Notes under the pieces: generated by a model
The model's database searches: none
What the model was told of the DNA's origin: nothing
What the model saw: only the letters and a program-made list of their open reading frames with translations
IMG/VR virus record: IMGVR_UViG_3300048014_000013
Coordinates: 1-31,780 of that record
Length of the DNA: 31,780 nucleotides
Direction: 5' to 3' (one strand)
Source of the DNA: a virus
In this document: one piece after another, positions 6,967 to 13,642 of the stretch
How positions within the stretch are numbered: position 1 is the stretch's first letter
How the letters are laid out: every line of letters begins with the position of its first letter
Translations under genes and position numbers: made by a program

Positions 6967-6980
6967 CCCACTCCTTTGGG
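6967..6980 (-). promoter_or_regulatory. Ribosome site in a hairpin loop (CCCA-AAGGAG-TGGG)
   Basis: Same design as at 3091-3104: a 4-bp stem CCCA/TGGG holds AAGGAG as the loop, 7 nt before ATG 6963. Confidence 0.6.
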
Positions 6981-6995
6981 TTTCGACCTGAAATA

Positions 6996-7024
6996 AGTGT
7001 AAGCCACCTGTAGCCATTCGTCAA
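6996..7024 (-). promoter_or_regulatory. Promoter P5 (TTGACG-17-TACACT)
   Basis: TTGACG at 7024-7019, TACACT at 7001-6996, spacing 17, with AAAATAACTC upstream as in P3 and P7. The 14-bp repeat at 7034-7047 sits 9 bp upstream of the -35. Drives the genes from 6963 to RNase H. Confidence 0.8.
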
Positions 7025-7218
7025 GAGTTATTTTGCAATTGATTGCACTCGCAGGAATCGTAGAACTTTCCACAGCCTCCTACGCAGAGCCATGCGGAGT
7101 ATGCTGGATCGAGATTACGATCATCGGTAATGGGCAGATGTACAAGGTTCGGTTCTTCTTTGACCAGTACGCGCCCACCCACAGGTCGTACCAAGCTAGA
7201 AACATTCTTATCTTCCAC
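7021..7218 (-). CDS. Small cysteine-containing protein, 65 aa
   Basis: I choose GTG 7218 as start (AGGAG 7 nt upstream); the longer frame from 7233 begins with TTG inside that ribosome site. Residues near 43-55 contain C-x3-C-x6-C-x-C, a possible small zinc site. Its end (ECNQLQNNS) is written through a 14-bp repeat and the upstream block of promoter P5. An alternative frame from a nearby ATG would give 46 aa and looks less protein-like. Confidence 0.55.
   Translation of the reverse strand: MEDKNVSSLVRPVGGRVLVKEEPNLVHLPITDDRNLDPAYSAWLCVGGCGKFYDSCECNQLQNNS
7034..7047. repeat. 14-bp near-palindrome, copy 3
   Basis: TGCAATTGATTGCA, perfect arms; inside the end of the 65-aa gene (C-N-Q-L-Q) and 9 bp upstream of the -35 of P5. 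Confidence 0.85.
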
Positions 7219-7227
7219 ATTACTTCT

Positions 7228-7256
7228 CCTCAAATTCTAGGTTGTCCACTCGTCAA
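7228..7256 (-). promoter_or_regulatory. Promoter-like site P6 (TTGACG with poor -10)
   Basis: TTGACG at 7256-7251 with the shared upstream block AAAATAATTC, and a 14-bp repeat variant 9 bp further upstream. The hexamer 17 bp downstream is TTGAGG, far from consensus. It may be weak, activator-dependent or decayed. Confidence 0.4.
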
Positions 7257-7259
7257 GAA

Positions 7260-7679
7260 TTATTTTGCAACCAATTGCAACTGACGTTTAGCTGTCTTCA
7301 GTATGGCTTCGTTCTCTTTCAGTTGCGCCCGCAAAATCTTTGAGCGTTTGGTTCTACGGGCTACAAAAGAGTGGTAAGCGTCGAAAGGCTTGGCGTGAGC
7401 ATACTTCTTGCGGCCTTCGTTCAAAACAAATCTCTTCATGCCATGCGCCCAGAGCCACACGCCTTTGGGTGTGGTTTTCAAGACTTCAAATTTGTACAAA
7501 TGAAGTGGAGAAGGCTTGGATAGGAGGTAGAAAGCCCAGCTTACCGGTTCGTCTTCTTCAAAGGTATAGTTAGGTGAGTAGCGCCATGGGTCTACTCGAT
7601 ACCAGTAAACCTTTTGGTTAGCTTCTTTGTCCACTGTTTTCACCATCGGCACTGCCTTTACTCCGAGTACGGTTGGCAT
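7260..7679 (-). CDS. Unknown phage protein, 139 aa
   Basis: ATG 7679 with AGAGG upstream, within the end of the HNH gene (about 60-nt overlap, different frame). The pattern VLKTTPKGVWL, then KRFVLNEGRKKYA, then a basic helical end (ARRTKRSKILRAQLKENEA) is one I associate with a common phage protein of unknown function. It is likely a compact beta domain plus a C-terminal coiled coil. The last residues LQLVAK are written by a 14-bp repeat variant. Confidence 0.7.
   Translation of the reverse strand: MPTVLGVKAVPMVKTVDKEANQKVYWYRVDPWRYSPNYTFEEDEPVSWAFYLLSKPSPLHLYKFEVLKTTPKGVWLWAHGMKRFVLNEGRKKYAHAKPFDAYHSFVARRTKRSKILRAQLKENEAILKTAKRQLQLVAK
7266..7279. repeat. 14-bp near-palindrome, copy 4 (one changed base)
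   Basis: TGCAACCAATTGCA: the left arm has C for T. It lies at the end of the 139-aa gene and 9 bp upstream of the P6 -35. Confidence 0.7.
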
Positions 7680-7938
7680 TTAACCTCTTCTTCTGCTCTT
7701 TAGCTCGTTTCATGTTGCAGTAGTAGCAAGCCCCAACTAGATTATCTTCTTCGTTGGAGCCCCCCTCACATACCGGTATGACGTGATCGATAGTCATCTG
7801 TTTCTTGAGGAGAGGATAGAGGGTGCAGTACCTGTTACACCAGTGGCACTGGCCTCCCTGTAGCCTGTGTACTCTTAGCCGTTGCTGGTGCCGCCAGTTA
7901 CTACCAAGGCGTCGGGAAACGGGACAGATATAAGTCAC
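7618..7938 (-). CDS. HNH endonuclease, 106 aa
   Basis: GTG 7938 with AGGAG 7 nt upstream. Complete small HNH domain: CHWC (31-34), catalytic DH (51-52) in TIDHVIPVCEGG, N66 in NL, and CYYC (71-74) with a following N and K. The two cysteine pairs bind structural zinc and the ββα-metal core cleaves DNA. It could be a homing-type nuclease or a packaging-associated HNH protein; lack of a terminase neighbour here favours the former or a replication accessory role. The basic C-terminus overlaps the 139-aa gene. Confidence 0.85.
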   Translation of the reverse strand: MTYICPVSRRLGSNWRHQQRLRVHRLQGGQCHWCNRYCTLYPLLKKQMTIDHVIPVCEGGSNEEDNLVGACYYCNMKRAKEQKKRLNANRTRSKGSADGENSGQRS

Positions 7939-8110
7939 TTTCAGTCTCCTGAGAACGTCGATAGTCTTGAAAACTTGCAGCTTGTTCTTTGTCCAACAGA
8001 CTCTGTTCTTCGTTCATCTCAGACTCCGACAACAAACTAGCTTCTTCCGAAAGTTCTTCGTGCATTGCCTTGCGGGGATCGAACTTCTTTTTACGCGATT
8101 CGAGTGCCAT
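7901..8110 (-). CDS. Small acidic protein, 69 aa
   Basis: ATG 8110 overlaps the previous stop (TAATG). It has a short basic start (MALESRKKKFDPRK) and then a strongly acidic, helical stretch rich in E and S. It ends in TAG followed at once by in-frame TAA. It is not recognised. Small acidic early phage proteins often act as inhibitors or adaptors, but nothing here proves that. Confidence 0.6.
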   Translation of the reverse strand: MALESRKKKFDPRKAMHEELSEEASLLSESEMNEEQSLLDKEQAASFQDYRRSQETESDLYLSRFPTPW

Positions 8111-8484
8111 TAGAACTTACCCCAGAAGAGAGTGCCTACCGGAAGGTAGGGTAGCCAGAACTCGTCAAACTCGCAGTTGCTGGGGGCATCTTTGAAAAGC
8201 GGTGCTATGTCTTCATCTTTGAACCCTGCCAGACCACAACCCACGCGAGTAACCTGAAACCTCAACTTCGGATGCTCCTGAGCGTAGGCAAGGAACTTTA
8301 CTACATGCCTCTCCACTTGTGCGATAGACATAGGAGCCATGTTGTGCCCTTTTGTCGGCAGGGCATAAGCCAGACCAGTAATTCCTTCGCCTACACCCCA
8401 AGCTGCTCCGTACTTCTGGTGTGCTGCACGAGCCGCGCCACCAGCATGAATTCCGCTCAAATTACTGCCGAATACAAAAATCAC
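8110..8484 (-). CDS. A1S_2505-like phage protein, 124 aa
   Basis: GTG 8484 behind AGAGGT. The pattern FVFGSNLSGIHAGGAA, then YALPTKG, then VTRVGCGLAGFKDEDIAPLF matches a widespread phage protein family (known as the A1S_2505 non-structural family). The glycine-rich first strand-loop and the GCGLAG loop recall macro or nucleotide-binding folds, but the activity is not established. It is the first full gene after promoter P7. Confidence 0.8.
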   Translation of the reverse strand: MIFVFGSNLSGIHAGGAARAAHQKYGAAWGVGEGITGLAYALPTKGHNMAPMSIAQVERHVVKFLAYAQEHPKLRFQVTRVGCGLAGFKDEDIAPLFKDAPSNCEFDEFWLPYLPVGTLFWGKF

Positions 8485-8490
8485 TTTGCT

Positions 8491-8517
8491 TTACCTCTTT
8501 TCTTGGGAGTTTGCCAT
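8491..8517 (-). CDS. Eight-codon leader ORF
   Basis: ATG 8517 follows the loop-displayed AAGGAT by 9 nt and encodes MANSQEKR, with its TAA ending 6 nt before the GTG of the 124-aa gene. The ribosome site of that gene lies inside this ORF, so translation could be coupled. Confidence 0.4.
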   Translation of the reverse strand: MANSQEKR

Positions 8518-8522
8518 GATTG

Positions 8523-8536
8523 CCTAATCCTTTAGG
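8523..8536 (-). promoter_or_regulatory. Ribosome site in a hairpin loop (CCTA-AAGGAT-TAGG)
   Basis: Same design as the other three. Directly upstream lies another hairpin, TCGGGA-CATT-TCCCGA (8552-8537), so the leader has two stacked small hairpins. Confidence 0.55.
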
Positions 8537-8556
8537 TCGGGAAATGTCCCGATGAA

Positions 8557-8581
8557 ATAAAAATACGCCCTTTATGGGCGT
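8557..8581 (-). terminator. Terminator embedded in promoter P7
   Basis: On the minus strand ACGCCC-ATAAA-GGGCGT (8581-8565) is a perfect 6-bp stem followed by ATTTTTATTTC, a typical intrinsic terminator. It would end the lysis-region transcript. Its stem fills the P7 spacer and its U-tract supplies the -10. Confidence 0.7.
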
Positions 8582-8588
8582 TCGTCAA
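8560..8588 (-). promoter_or_regulatory. Promoter P7 (TTGACG-17-TATTTT)
   Basis: TTGACG at 8588-8583 and TATTTT at 8565-8560, spacing 17, with AAAAATAACTC upstream. A 14-bp repeat is 21 bp upstream of the -35. It marks the start of the non-structural region. Confidence 0.7.
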
Positions 8589-8609
8589 GAGTTATTTTTG
8601 ATTTATTTT

Positions 8610-8623
8610 TGCAATTGATTGCA
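8610..8623. repeat. 14-bp near-palindrome, copy 5
   Basis: TGCAATTGATTGCA, perfect arms, between the stop of the lysozyme-like gene and promoter P7; non-coding. Confidence 0.85.
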
Positions 8624-8625
8624 AG

Positions 8626-8928
8626 CTAACGGCGGAAGAGAAGCTGCTCGTCATTACGTTTGGCCCATAGAGCCGCGTCTACCCTTCGCCCCCGGTGAGC
8701 AAAAGCAAAGAACGAAGATGCAGCTATCTGGAACTCTCCTGCATTCAGAGCCTTAAGCAGCTTAGAGTCTTCAAAATGAACCCCGTTGCCATGACACGCC
8801 CCCGAAACTATGTCATACAACAGGCTGAGAAGGGCCTCGCGTTGATTACCTTTGAGAGGCACGCGGACACACTTATCTAACAACTTCTCAGCCTGCCGTT
8901 TGTAGGCCCAATCGAGAGTAGCTGTCAT
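8626..8928 (-). CDS. Lysozyme-like (GH24) C-lobe without catalytic part, 100 aa
   Basis: ATG 8928 overlaps the previous stop (TAATG). The order VPLKGNQREALLSL, then SKLLKALNAGEF, AASSFFAF, and a final KRNDEQLLF matches the C-terminal lobe of phage GH24 muramidases (PLTxNQxDALxSF ... LLxxLNxG ... RRxxExxLF). The N-terminal lobe with the catalytic Glu and the GYGHT motif is absent, and the upstream frame does not supply it. It is either a non-catalytic wall-binding/regulatory protein or a degenerate endolysin. It sits next to holin- and spanin-like genes. Confidence 0.7.
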   Translation of the reverse strand: MTATLDWAYKRQAEKLLDKCVRVPLKGNQREALLSLLYDIVSGACHGNGVHFEDSKLLKALNAGEFQIAASSFFAFAHRGRRVDAALWAKRNDEQLLFRR

Positions 8929-9302
8929 TACAAAGTGTCTTCTTTCTGTTGCAAGAACATAGACATGAGATAGTTCACAATCTTGTCGCTTACTACCCCA
9001 TAGAGGCCAGCCGTGGCCGGGGTAAGGGGAAAGTGCTTACCTACATCGAAACCCATGATGACGTAAAGCTGCGGGCTACGCCACCAAATCCAGAACAGAG
9101 TCGTACTTATAAAACTCCGATAAAGGATAGACCCGATGTGATCGTGCATATAGTCCCATGTGTTTTTCCATGGAGTATGGGAAGAGGCCGACATTAGATC
9201 GGCCCGCATCAAGACACTCAGAATCTGGCCCACAACGTACAGGCCCCAGAGCGAAAATTCTTCTCGCCAGTAATTCTGCGCTAGATAGTGAGAAAACGTC
9301 AT
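8928..9302 (-). CDS. Membrane protein, holin candidate, 124 aa
   Basis: ATG 9302 with AGGA upstream. Hydrophobic stretches near residues 17-34 (FSLWGLYVVGQILSVLM), 60-75 (SFISTTLFWIWW) and 96-115 suggest two or three membrane passes. With a spanin-like gene before it and a lysozyme-like gene after it, a holin role is plausible. No family is recognised. Confidence 0.6.
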   Translation of the reverse strand: MTFSHYLAQNYWREEFSLWGLYVVGQILSVLMRADLMSASSHTPWKNTWDYMHDHIGSILYRSFISTTLFWIWWRSPQLYVIMGFDVGKHFPLTPATAGLYGVVSDKIVNYLMSMFLQQKEDTL

Positions 9303-9308
9303 GGGTTC

Positions 9309-10097
9309 CTACTTTGCTGGAGGGATAGACACCATTACTGGGTCTTCTTTCTTAGGCCTATATAAAAGCGCTTCACACCCAATGTACGCGGCCCCACCTG
9401 CTGCTGCACTTACGCTTCCCTTCTCAGCGCGAGAAGTTAGTATTCCGGCCCCCACGCCAGCCGCACCACACACACCATGCTTCAATGCCGACCTAACACG
9501 ATGCCAGAACGTCCCGCCTTTGAGCAATTTGTCTTTGGCGGCAACTTCTTGAGTCAAAGCGAGTTTCTGGTTGGAGAGAGCCGTTATCTGGGTGTTCAAG
9601 TCTACTTGAGTTTTTTGACAAGCTGTAAGGTTGTCGGTAGTGGCATCGCAAGCTAACTCTGAATTGCGTAGTTCTAACGTCGGCACTGTAGTCATAGGTA
9701 TCTTAGTAGAGGGGTCGGTATAGGTGTTGACGCTTGCCGGAGCCGCCTGAACTCTCGCAGCTATCATCGCGTCTATCTTGGCGTAGTCTACCGGCACTAC
9801 TGGCTGTTGTTTAGCAGCGGCGATGAGGGCCAGATTCTGAGCGAGTGTTTTCTGTACTGTAGCCGCATCGTCCTTTGCCACCGAGATCGTCTGGTCATTG
9901 GTTTTCAAAGCGGCCTGCGCCGTCTGATTGATGACGTTGATCTTTTGCTTTTCTGTGGCGTCGGCAACAGCCTTGGCGTGCCAGATAAAGCCACCAGCTA
10001 TGCAGATGCCGATAATGACTACAGCCGCGTAGAAGTGAGGGAGCGTGATCGGAGAATGTGCTGCTGCTGTAGTAGCCGGTGGGGTTGTGTCCGCCAT
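9309..10097 (-). CDS. Membrane-anchored coiled-coil protein, spanin-like, 262 aa
   Basis: I start at ATG 10097 (MADTTPP...), 8 nt after GGAGG; that ribosome site lies inside the longer frame from 10112. It has one membrane segment near residues 22-45 (FYAAVVIIGICIAGGFIW), then a long alanine/glutamine-rich helical region with coiled-coil character, and a small glycine-rich hydrophobic C-terminal part. This is the general plan of an inner-membrane spanin (Rz-like), although longer than usual. TAG is followed in frame by the next ATG. Confidence 0.55.
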   Translation of the reverse strand: MADTTPPATTAAAHSPITLPHFYAAVVIIGICIAGGFIWHAKAVADATEKQKINVINQTAQAALKTNDQTISVAKDDAATVQKTLAQNLALIAAAKQQPVVPVDYAKIDAMIAARVQAAPASVNTYTDPSTKIPMTTVPTLELRNSELACDATTDNLTACQKTQVDLNTQITALSNQKLALTQEVAAKDKLLKGGTFWHRVRSALKHGVCGAAGVGAGILTSRAEKGSVSAAAGGAAYIGCEALLYRPKKEDPVMVSIPPAK

Positions 10098-10130
10098 CTC
10101 AAATCCCTCCATGGGTACGTTCTTTTGCGG

Positions 10131-10748
10131 TTAGTGTGCTGCTGGTAACTGCGGCAGCACTGACATTATGCGAGTGATGAACATAATTAGCGTCAAGATA
10201 CCACCCCCGATGGTGACGAAAGCAACAAGAGCTAGGATCGCTATCCACACACCCCGGAAATTTGCCTCCATTGTGGTAGCTTTTCTGGCTCCGTCTCCGG
10301 CTGTGTTCGTCTTCTCTTCAATACGTTGCATGGTGCTCTGCAAAGTATTCATCTTGGAATTCAGTTCTTCTTGGCCCTTACGAAGATCATTCAAAGCACC
10401 TGACCCCCCATCACCTTGCCCGATGATAGAGAACACCTTCTGTTCTGAGCTATTCATGCGAGACTTCAACTCCGATATTTCATGGCCGAAGGTGTCCATA
10501 ACACCTCCGTGTTTGTGTATATCACTCCTGTTTTGAGCGTGCTTGTTGTCGATGCTCGCCGTAAGTTCAGTGAATCTACTCTCAACCTGATGCCCAAAAG
10601 CCGTGAGCGTCTGAGTCAGGTTCGAGTTCAAGCTTTCAATCGAAGCAAGAAGGGCAGCGTCGGTTTTCGAGGTTCTCGTTACCACTCTTGTCTTCCTTGC
10701 TTGAGGGGTTATGATTTCGGCGATTAATTTTCCACTAGGCTGCGGCAT
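10131..10748 (-). CDS. Coiled-coil protein with C-terminal membrane anchor, 205 aa
   Basis: ATG 10748 with GAGGT 7 nt upstream. A basic N-terminus is followed by about 110 residues of heptad-like helix and a hydrophobic segment near 166-195 (VWIAILALVAFVTIGGGILTL) close to the C-terminus. This resembles phage tail-anchored hemolysin/holin-accessory proteins (XhlA type) in layout, but is much longer. Position between fibre genes and the lysis set supports an envelope role. Confidence 0.55.
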   Translation of the reverse strand: MPQPSGKLIAEIITPQARKTRVVTRTSKTDAALLASIESLNSNLTQTLTAFGHQVESRFTELTASIDNKHAQNRSDIHKHGGVMDTFGHEISELKSRMNSSEQKVFSIIGQGDGGSGALNDLRKGQEELNSKMNTLQSTMQRIEEKTNTAGDGARKATTMEANFRGVWIAILALVAFVTIGGGILTLIMFITRIMSVLPQLPAAH

Positions 10749-10837
10749 AAGACTTACCTCATGTTACCAAAGTTTAGGCGGAATCAGAAACGAATACTTC
10801 AGGACCAGTGCAATCATTCTTAGGCTACAACTTTAGA

Positions 10838-10851
10838 TGCAATTGATTGCA
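10838..10851. repeat. 14-bp near-palindrome, copy 6
   Basis: TGCAATTGATTGCA, perfect arms, just after the stop of the 67-aa gene in the 106-bp gap 10749-10854. A lone half-site TGCAAT is also present nearby at 10819. I see no gene in that gap. Confidence 0.85.
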
Positions 10852-10854
10852 AGC

Positions 10855-11058
10855 TCAACAAAGTATACAGATTACTGTAGCAGCATTAGTATTCGGGGGA
10901 TCGAGTACGTTTTCAATCAAAGACTGCACAACCAAACAAGGGATTGTAACTATGGCGTCTCCTGCATACATTGTGGAGACAAAAGACAGAGGAGAGGAGA
11001 CGCTAGGGGTGTTGCTGTCTAGGCTTTGTACTACGTTGAGGGGGGAGTTAGCTGCCAT
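10855..11058 (-). CDS. Unknown small protein, 67 aa
   Basis: ATG 11058 lies just after the lectin-like gene, behind AAGGAG (spacing about 11). A serine-rich start leads to TMYAGDAIVTIPCLVVQSL, and it ends with ATVICILC. It could be the first strand pair of a beta-sandwich fibre or wall protein cut short, or a small membrane-associated protein. Not recognised. Confidence 0.5.
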   Translation of the reverse strand: MAANSPLNVVQSLDSNTPSVSSPLSFVSTMYAGDAIVTIPCLVVQSLIENVLDPPNTNAATVICILC

Positions 11059-11060
11059 AT

Positions 11061-12074
11061 TTAGGCAATCTCCTTGATGCCTATTTGCAACTGGGACAGA
11101 GCCGCTGAGGTCCAAGGTGCTGAGGTATTAGGGTCGTTATCGTAAGTTGTGATAAATGGCTGGTAGCTCGTGCCCAGAGCGTAGTCTGATGTCTCCACTA
11201 GAGTAGACCCTGACTTCAGAAGACCATGGATCGTTCGAGTACCTGAGTCGTCTTTATAGGCCACTAAGTTGGTTTGTAGAGCAAAGACGGTGTTTACTGC
11301 GGAGGGCGGCGCTCCTACTGCATACAAGTCTACCTGTCCGGGGGTGCTGCTAGACACAAACGAAGAAGGACTTCCAGCAAAAGGAATGCTGTTAGTGCAT
11401 TGCCAGTTAGCTGATGCACCGTTAGGAGTCCACTGAGCGGAGTCACCCGGGCCACTAGCCACTTGGCAAACTACTCTCACATCTCCCAAGAAGGTGTTGT
11501 TAGTAGTTCCCAAGGTATCAACCATGTACACATCATCAATCAGAAAATCCCAAGCGCTCGACGCCCCAAAATCCATAAAAGTGAGGGTGTTGGTCGCGCT
11601 ACCTTGAGTGTTCACGTTCTCCACTTTCATAAAGGTAGAGCCGTTTATCCGTAACTCCAAACTGCCGTTATTCTGGTCTATGGTGATGGCTAGCTCATAG
11701 TAATTCCAGCCCAAGCGGTAGGGAGCCGAGGATGCGGCTAGTTGCTGGCCTCCTCTATAAAACTGTAAGTACCCTCCATTTGACTTTAGAGCCACTTGGA
11801 GACCTGTTGGGTCGTAGAACTGAAGGACGGCTCTGTTTGGATTGTTGCCGAACCAATAGATTGCCACTCCGAAGACTATTGAGGTCTTTGTGGGAAGTGC
11901 CCTATTCATACCGTTGTTGCCGTTCCCATTAGGGTTGCAAAAGTACCCGTAGCCGAAACGAGGGGAAACTCCCCCATAGCTATTACTGAAGAACGCAGGG
12001 GTACCTGAGAATCCATTTAGGGTTACTTGCGAGGTCGTATAAAAGTCAAACCCATCCATAAAGATCAGAGACAT
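11061..12074 (-). CDS. Tail fibre / lectin-like protein, 337 aa
   Basis: ATG 12074; upstream GGAG lies in the end of the preceding gene. Residues 1-190 look like a concanavalin/laminin-G-type jelly roll (MDGFDFY at the start, WNYYELAITIDQNNGSLELR in the core, FLIDDVYMVD near the end). The second half (FLGDVRVVC, DSAQWTPNG, then a PFITTYDNDPNTSAPWT close) is a pattern I associate with phage receptor-binding fibres. It likely binds surface sugars or helps recognise the host. Confidence 0.75.
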   Translation of the reverse strand: MSLIFMDGFDFYTTSQVTLNGFSGTPAFFSNSYGGVSPRFGYGYFCNPNGNGNNGMNRALPTKTSIVFGVAIYWFGNNPNRAVLQFYDPTGLQVALKSNGGYLQFYRGGQQLAASSAPYRLGWNYYELAITIDQNNGSLELRINGSTFMKVENVNTQGSATNTLTFMDFGASSAWDFLIDDVYMVDTLGTTNNTFLGDVRVVCQVASGPGDSAQWTPNGASANWQCTNSIPFAGSPSSFVSSSTPGQVDLYAVGAPPSAVNTVFALQTNLVAYKDDSGTRTIHGLLKSGSTLVETSDYALGTSYQPFITTYDNDPNTSAPWTSAALSQLQIGIKEIA

Positions 12075-12077
12075 AAC

Positions 12078-13082
12078 CTAACTCCTTGTTCCTAAGAAAG
12101 TAACTGACAACCCGGCTGCTGAGGCGTCGGGAGTATCGGGGGCCAAGATACTCACCTTATCGCCCACAGCAAAACTCTCTGCCCCTATGGTGAAGGTAGC
12201 TGTGGTTGACCCGGCAGCAAAATTAGCTGTGCCTACTGTGGTGCCGTTCTTCAATAGACTGACAGTGAGTAGGTTGGTCGTCGCCGTGTCAAGAGTAGCT
12301 ACGGAACCAACTAAGTTAGTCGGCCAAGAGAAAGCCCGCACTACATTCACTTCTGCTAAGGATTGGTTAGCAGTAAACTGACCCCCCACATAGACCGCGA
12401 TGTCGTAGGGGTGTGTCAGCGTTTGCTGGGTGGCACTAAGGACTCCGTTGGTAGAGACTATGGTTGTGCCGTCTACCTCACACAGCCCAAACACTGTGGT
12501 ACTGGCTTTAGGGATGGTGTTAGGCACATTTCTTATGGCCTGCTCTATCGCCTCAAAGCGAGCTACTACCGTGGGGTAGGTCGTCGCGTTAGTGGTGCTG
12601 GTAAGCAAGGCACCTTCGTCTATCGCCGACATAAACACAGACGAAAGCAGGGTAGCTGAGGTAAAGGACGTACCAGACCAGACAATCTCATAAAGAGCGT
12701 CTTGAACAATCGTCTGGATCGTAGGATTGCCAGTATTGTCAGGGGTGATGTAGTACGTTCCTGCACCCTTGCCAGAGAACGCTAGCGTGGCCACTGCTTG
12801 GTTCTGAACTAGAGATACTGTGCTGGGCTTCCAAGCATAGCCCACACCTACAAGGAAATTGGTGCCTGATTCTGTTCCTGAGTAGCTAGTATTTCCGATC
12901 ACAGAAGAACTGAACCCAAAGAGAGCCAGTAGAAGCGTTCCCAGACTAGCAGGACTTCCCGAGCCTTCGATAGAGGTTAGAAGGTTATTGATGGTGGTCT
13001 GGAGAGTCGAATTGTCGTTGTTCATTTTGGCAACGTAATTAGTGTCGCCATTGTCGTAGGTGTTGAGAGTAATTGAACTCAC
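12078..13082 (-). CDS. Tail fibre protein, 334 aa
   Basis: GTG 13082 overlaps the previous stop (GTGA). The N-terminus (NTYDNGDTNYVAKMNNDNSTL) has the look of a phage fibre attachment region. The middle is threonine/serine-rich beta structure, and the last 120 residues form a probable beta-sandwich (HPYDIAVYVGGQFTANQSL ... VGDKVSILAPDTPD). It probably is a receptor-binding or fibre shaft protein. TAG is followed two codons later by the start of the lectin-like gene in the same frame. Confidence 0.7.
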   Translation of the reverse strand: MSSITLNTYDNGDTNYVAKMNNDNSTLQTTINNLLTSIEGSGSPASLGTLLLALFGFSSSVIGNTSYSGTESGTNFLVGVGYAWKPSTVSLVQNQAVATLAFSGKGAGTYYITPDNTGNPTIQTIVQDALYEIVWSGTSFTSATLLSSVFMSAIDEGALLTSTTNATTYPTVVARFEAIEQAIRNVPNTIPKASTTVFGLCEVDGTTIVSTNGVLSATQQTLTHPYDIAVYVGGQFTANQSLAEVNVVRAFSWPTNLVGSVATLDTATTNLLTVSLLKNGTTVGTANFAAGSTTATFTIGAESFAVGDKVSILAPDTPDASAAGLSVTFLGTRS

Positions 13083-13642
13083 GAGTTGATCTCCTGTAAC
13101 TTACCAGCCAAAAATATGCCGGTCGCGCCGAAAGCTGTACTTCCAAAGCCAGGCCCAAGTGTAGCCAGTTCTCCAAGAGTAAGAGGCCGCGCCCGCAACG
13201 ACAAATCTTCAACAGTGCCTATCTCGCCTGTATCGAGATTTACAGGGTATCGAGTGCGAGTGCCGGGTAACTCAATTGAAAATCCGGTGACCTGCCATTG
13301 CCCACTTGAAGTACGGGTAAGAGTTACAGAATTACCGACATCGGCATAGCGAAGCTGCTGGTTATTGGGAGCTATCGGTACCTTGCGGAGAATAGTTCCA
13401 ACAGTGAGGGAATCTGAGAAGTTGTAATGCCGGGTTCCCGGAACCCCAAACAAGTCTTTGATCTGCTGGTCGATTCTGCCTGATGCAGAGGGAATGCCGA
13501 CGTTGACATCACAAGCATAAATCAGGTTCTTGCCATCCCCAACGAGCAAAGCTGGCCGCGTCATAACTTGCCCGTTCAACGTTGTTACTGTTGAGCGTAT
13601 TACTGCGTTCGTGAGGTCGGTAAGTGTTCCGCTGTATCCCAT
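13079..13642 (-). CDS. Minor tail protein, 187 aa
   Basis: ATG 13642 overlaps the hub gene stop (TAATG). It has no recognised motif. It is beta-rich and lies between the hub-like gene and the fibres, so a tail-tip or fibre-connector role is inferred from position alone. Confidence 0.6.
   Translation of the reverse strand: MGYSGTLTDLTNAVIRSTVTTLNGQVMTRPALLVGDGKNLIYACDVNVGIPSASGRIDQQIKDLFGVPGTRHYNFSDSLTVGTILRKVPIAPNNQQLRYADVGNSVTLTRTSSGQWQVTGFSIELPGTRTRYPVNLDTGEIGTVEDLSLRARPLTLGELATLGPGFGSTAFGATGIFLAGKLQEINS

Noticed and set aside
7033-7284. Plus-strand ORF across promoters P5 and P6
   Set aside because: It crosses three regulatory sites and the coding sequence of minus-strand genes and has no ribosome site.
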